DNA of 63,017 bases from Verrucomicrobiota bacterium. GTDB taxonomy: Bacteria; Verrucomicrobiota; Verrucomicrobiia; Opitutales; Opitutaceae. Positions 62,011-63,017 of the stretch are shown piece after piece. Numbering within the stretch: position 1 is the first letter of the stretch; every line of letters starts with the position of its first letter. The position numbers were made by a program, and so were the translations under genes. Below the pieces are notes generated by a model, which saw only the letters and a program-made list of their open reading frames with translations, did not search any database and was not told the origin of the DNA. The DNA lies in the NCBI GenBank assembly GCA_030601755.1, contig JAUWBF010000012.1, forward strand, positions 1-63,017, given 5' to 3'.

Positions 62011-63017
62011 GACCAAATCCCTCTAGCTTTTAGACTTTATGCTGAGGCGCCATTGTTTACTTGATCGCGCAGCCAGTCGTGTATGAGGGAGGCGACGTTG
62101 GCGGGGAGCAGGCAGCGTTTGGCGACGGCCTCGATGTGGCGCTCCAAGCGGGCGAGGGTTGGGTAAAGGCGATTGCAGACCTGGGCCTTGATCAGGCCGC
62201 CGAGCCGCTCGACCGGATTGAGTTCGGGACAGTAGGGAGGCAAAGGGAGCAGCCGAAGGTTGGCGGGCAACCGAGGATCATCGACGGGAAGGTGGAAGCC
62301 GGCCTGGTCTTGGATGACCACGTGCAGCGCCTCGGGGTCGGAAGCGGCGATTTGGTGCAGGAAGATGGCGTGGGTGCCCTGGTCGATGGCCGGGGTGAAG
62401 AGCAGTTCGGCGGCGTTGTTTCCGTCCACCTCCATCGCCTCGTGCAGGTAGCCCCACTTGTATTTGGTGGCGTAAGGCGCGTGGACGCGCACGCCGCGCT
62501 TGCCCCAGACCCGACGGATGACCGGCAAAAGCCCGTAACGGTGCTCGTCGAGCACCCATACGCGCACCCTGCGCGTGTCCGCTCCCACCACCTGGCCCAA
62601 ACGCGCGGGCAACTCCGCCCTGAACGCATCGGCCTTTGCCTGATCCTTTTTGGCGTGGCTTTTGCGCGGAGCCTTCAGCCTGCCGCCCAGTCGGCGCAAC
62701 ACCTTCCGTGCCCCGCTCACGCTGAGCCGCTTGCGGGTGCGTTTGGCAATCCACTGCTGCGCGTCCTTGGCCTGGCGGAACTTGCCTTGCTCCAAGGCCT
62801 GTGCGAACTCCTCGGCCACCGCTCCGCGCACCGCAGGTTTGCGCGCTCCCGCCCACTGTCGGCGCAAGAGACCTTCCACGCCCTCGTTCACCACCAAGTC
62901 GCGGTAGTTGAAGACGCTCGCGCGCGACACCCCGGCCGCCTCCGCGATGCCCTTTGCGTCGAGCCGATGCTGCGCGATCAACCGAACCACCAGCAAACGC
63001 TTGCGCTGCCAGTCCGC
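62011..63017 (-). mobile_element. IS630-type insertion sequence, cut by the right edge
   Basis: The transposase gene occupies nearly all of this span and its reading continues past the window end. The left boundary lies in 62011-62036, directly after purL. TA pairs, the usual IS630 target, occur at 62023-62024, 62031-62032 and 62039-62040; the true end cannot be set because the other end is not in view. Confidence 0.6.
62037..63017 (-). CDS. IS630-family transposase, 5' end outside the window
   Basis: At least 326 residues of a DDE transposase. The N-terminal HTH is in HRLDAKGIAEAAGVSRASVF. Catalytic Asp residues are in RVWVLDEHRYGL and HVVIQDQAGFH, and the Glu lies in the classic PPYCPELNPVERLGG. 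The reading frame stays open to the window edge, so the start is missing; a TTG at 62996 is in phase but a longer protein is more likely. It lies 26 bases from purL, so the insertion spared that gene. Confidence 0.93.
   Translation of the reverse strand, partial: ADWQRKRLLVVRLIAQHRLDAKGIAEAAGVSRASVFNYRDLVVNEGVEGLLRRQWAGARKPAVRGAVAEEFAQALEQGKFRQAKDAQQWIAKRTRKRLSVSGARKVLRRLGGRLKAPRKSHAKKDQAKADAFRAELPARLGQVVGADTRRVRVWVLDEHRYGLLPVIRRVWGKRGVRVHAPYATKYKWGYLHEAMEVDGNNAAELLFTPAIDQGTHAIFLHQIAASDPEALHVVIQDQAGFHLPVDDPRLPANLRLLPLPPYCPELNPVERLGGLIKAQVCNRLYPTLARLERHIEAVAKRCLLPANVASLIHDWLRDQVNNGASA

Noticed and set aside
59521-62016. Minus-strand open frame of over 800 codons inside purL
   Set aside because: Mirror of the PurL codon pattern; PurL motifs are intact on the plus strand.

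Overview
The window is a gene-dense, GC-rich bacterial chromosome segment made almost entirely of housekeeping and envelope genes. The content fits a Gram-negative, menaquinone-using bacterium: ExbB-ExbD-TonB, a GspA/GspB-type pair, lipoproteins with lipoboxes, MenD, the DXS isoprenoid route, a large PurL and a monofunctional mannose-1-phosphate guanylyltransferase. Protein style and gene neighbourhoods resemble Verrucomicrobiota, most likely an Opitutaceae relative. That placement is an inference from general knowledge, not from a database search. Few genes have a clear Shine-Dalgarno sequence, so many starts were chosen from family N-termini.

Layout. 1-2554: the end of an AttG-like ABC permease, apparently frameshifted, and its AttH/CrtC-like partner. 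2571-2782: a pair of inverted palindromic repeats. 2882-3829: an SDR protein and tRNA-Ala. 4010-6045: tonB, exbD and exbB (minus strand). 6175-9723: a PfkB kinase, tmk, a DNA polymerase III delta-prime gene and an exported hydrolase, apparently one operon. 9759-10532: a second hydrolase, then a second pair of the same palindromes and mutS. 13654-21297: a long minus-strand run (manC-like, ruvX, truA, comF-like, accD, folC, exported serine protease) interrupted by GTAG-type REP doublets. 21377-27809: rhodanese, class IV aminotransferase, a coiled-coil/HTH nucleoid-like protein, two sugar-type oxidoreductases, an HTH-metallo-beta-lactamase fusion and an orphan histidine kinase. 27887-31812: tRNA-Cys, phosphohexomutase, UDP-sugar pyrophosphorylase and an FtsB-like protein. 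31950-37096: GspA/GspB-like pair, REP doublet, PIN-TRAM protein, EVE protein and a membrane-anchored FGE-like protein. 37202-40770: tyrA, aroA, cmk and plsC. 40781-45019: priA, a Fur-family regulator, a TPR protein and nadA. 45103-51120: M23 peptidase, SecD-P1-like lipoprotein, hemW, TIG lipoprotein, an EEP nuclease and an M48 protease. 51233-57850: xseB, dxs, a phytoene-desaturase-like flavoprotein, a membrane protein and menD. 58084-63017: purL and an IS630-type transposase cut by the right edge.

Working together: pgm and the UDP-sugar pyrophosphorylase make nucleotide sugars; tyrA and aroA serve aromatic synthesis; dxs, the flavoprotein and menD sit in isoprenoid/quinone metabolism; tmk, the delta-prime gene, mutS, priA, xseB and ruvX serve DNA replication and repair. 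I see no rRNA, CRISPR array, prophage or classical defence island. The most unusual material is small: two palindrome families without a visible mobiliser, a 21-bp palindrome found twice upstream of housekeeping genes, and several proteins lacking expected residues (AccD zinc cysteines, an SDR tyrosine, the DXS GDG glycine).
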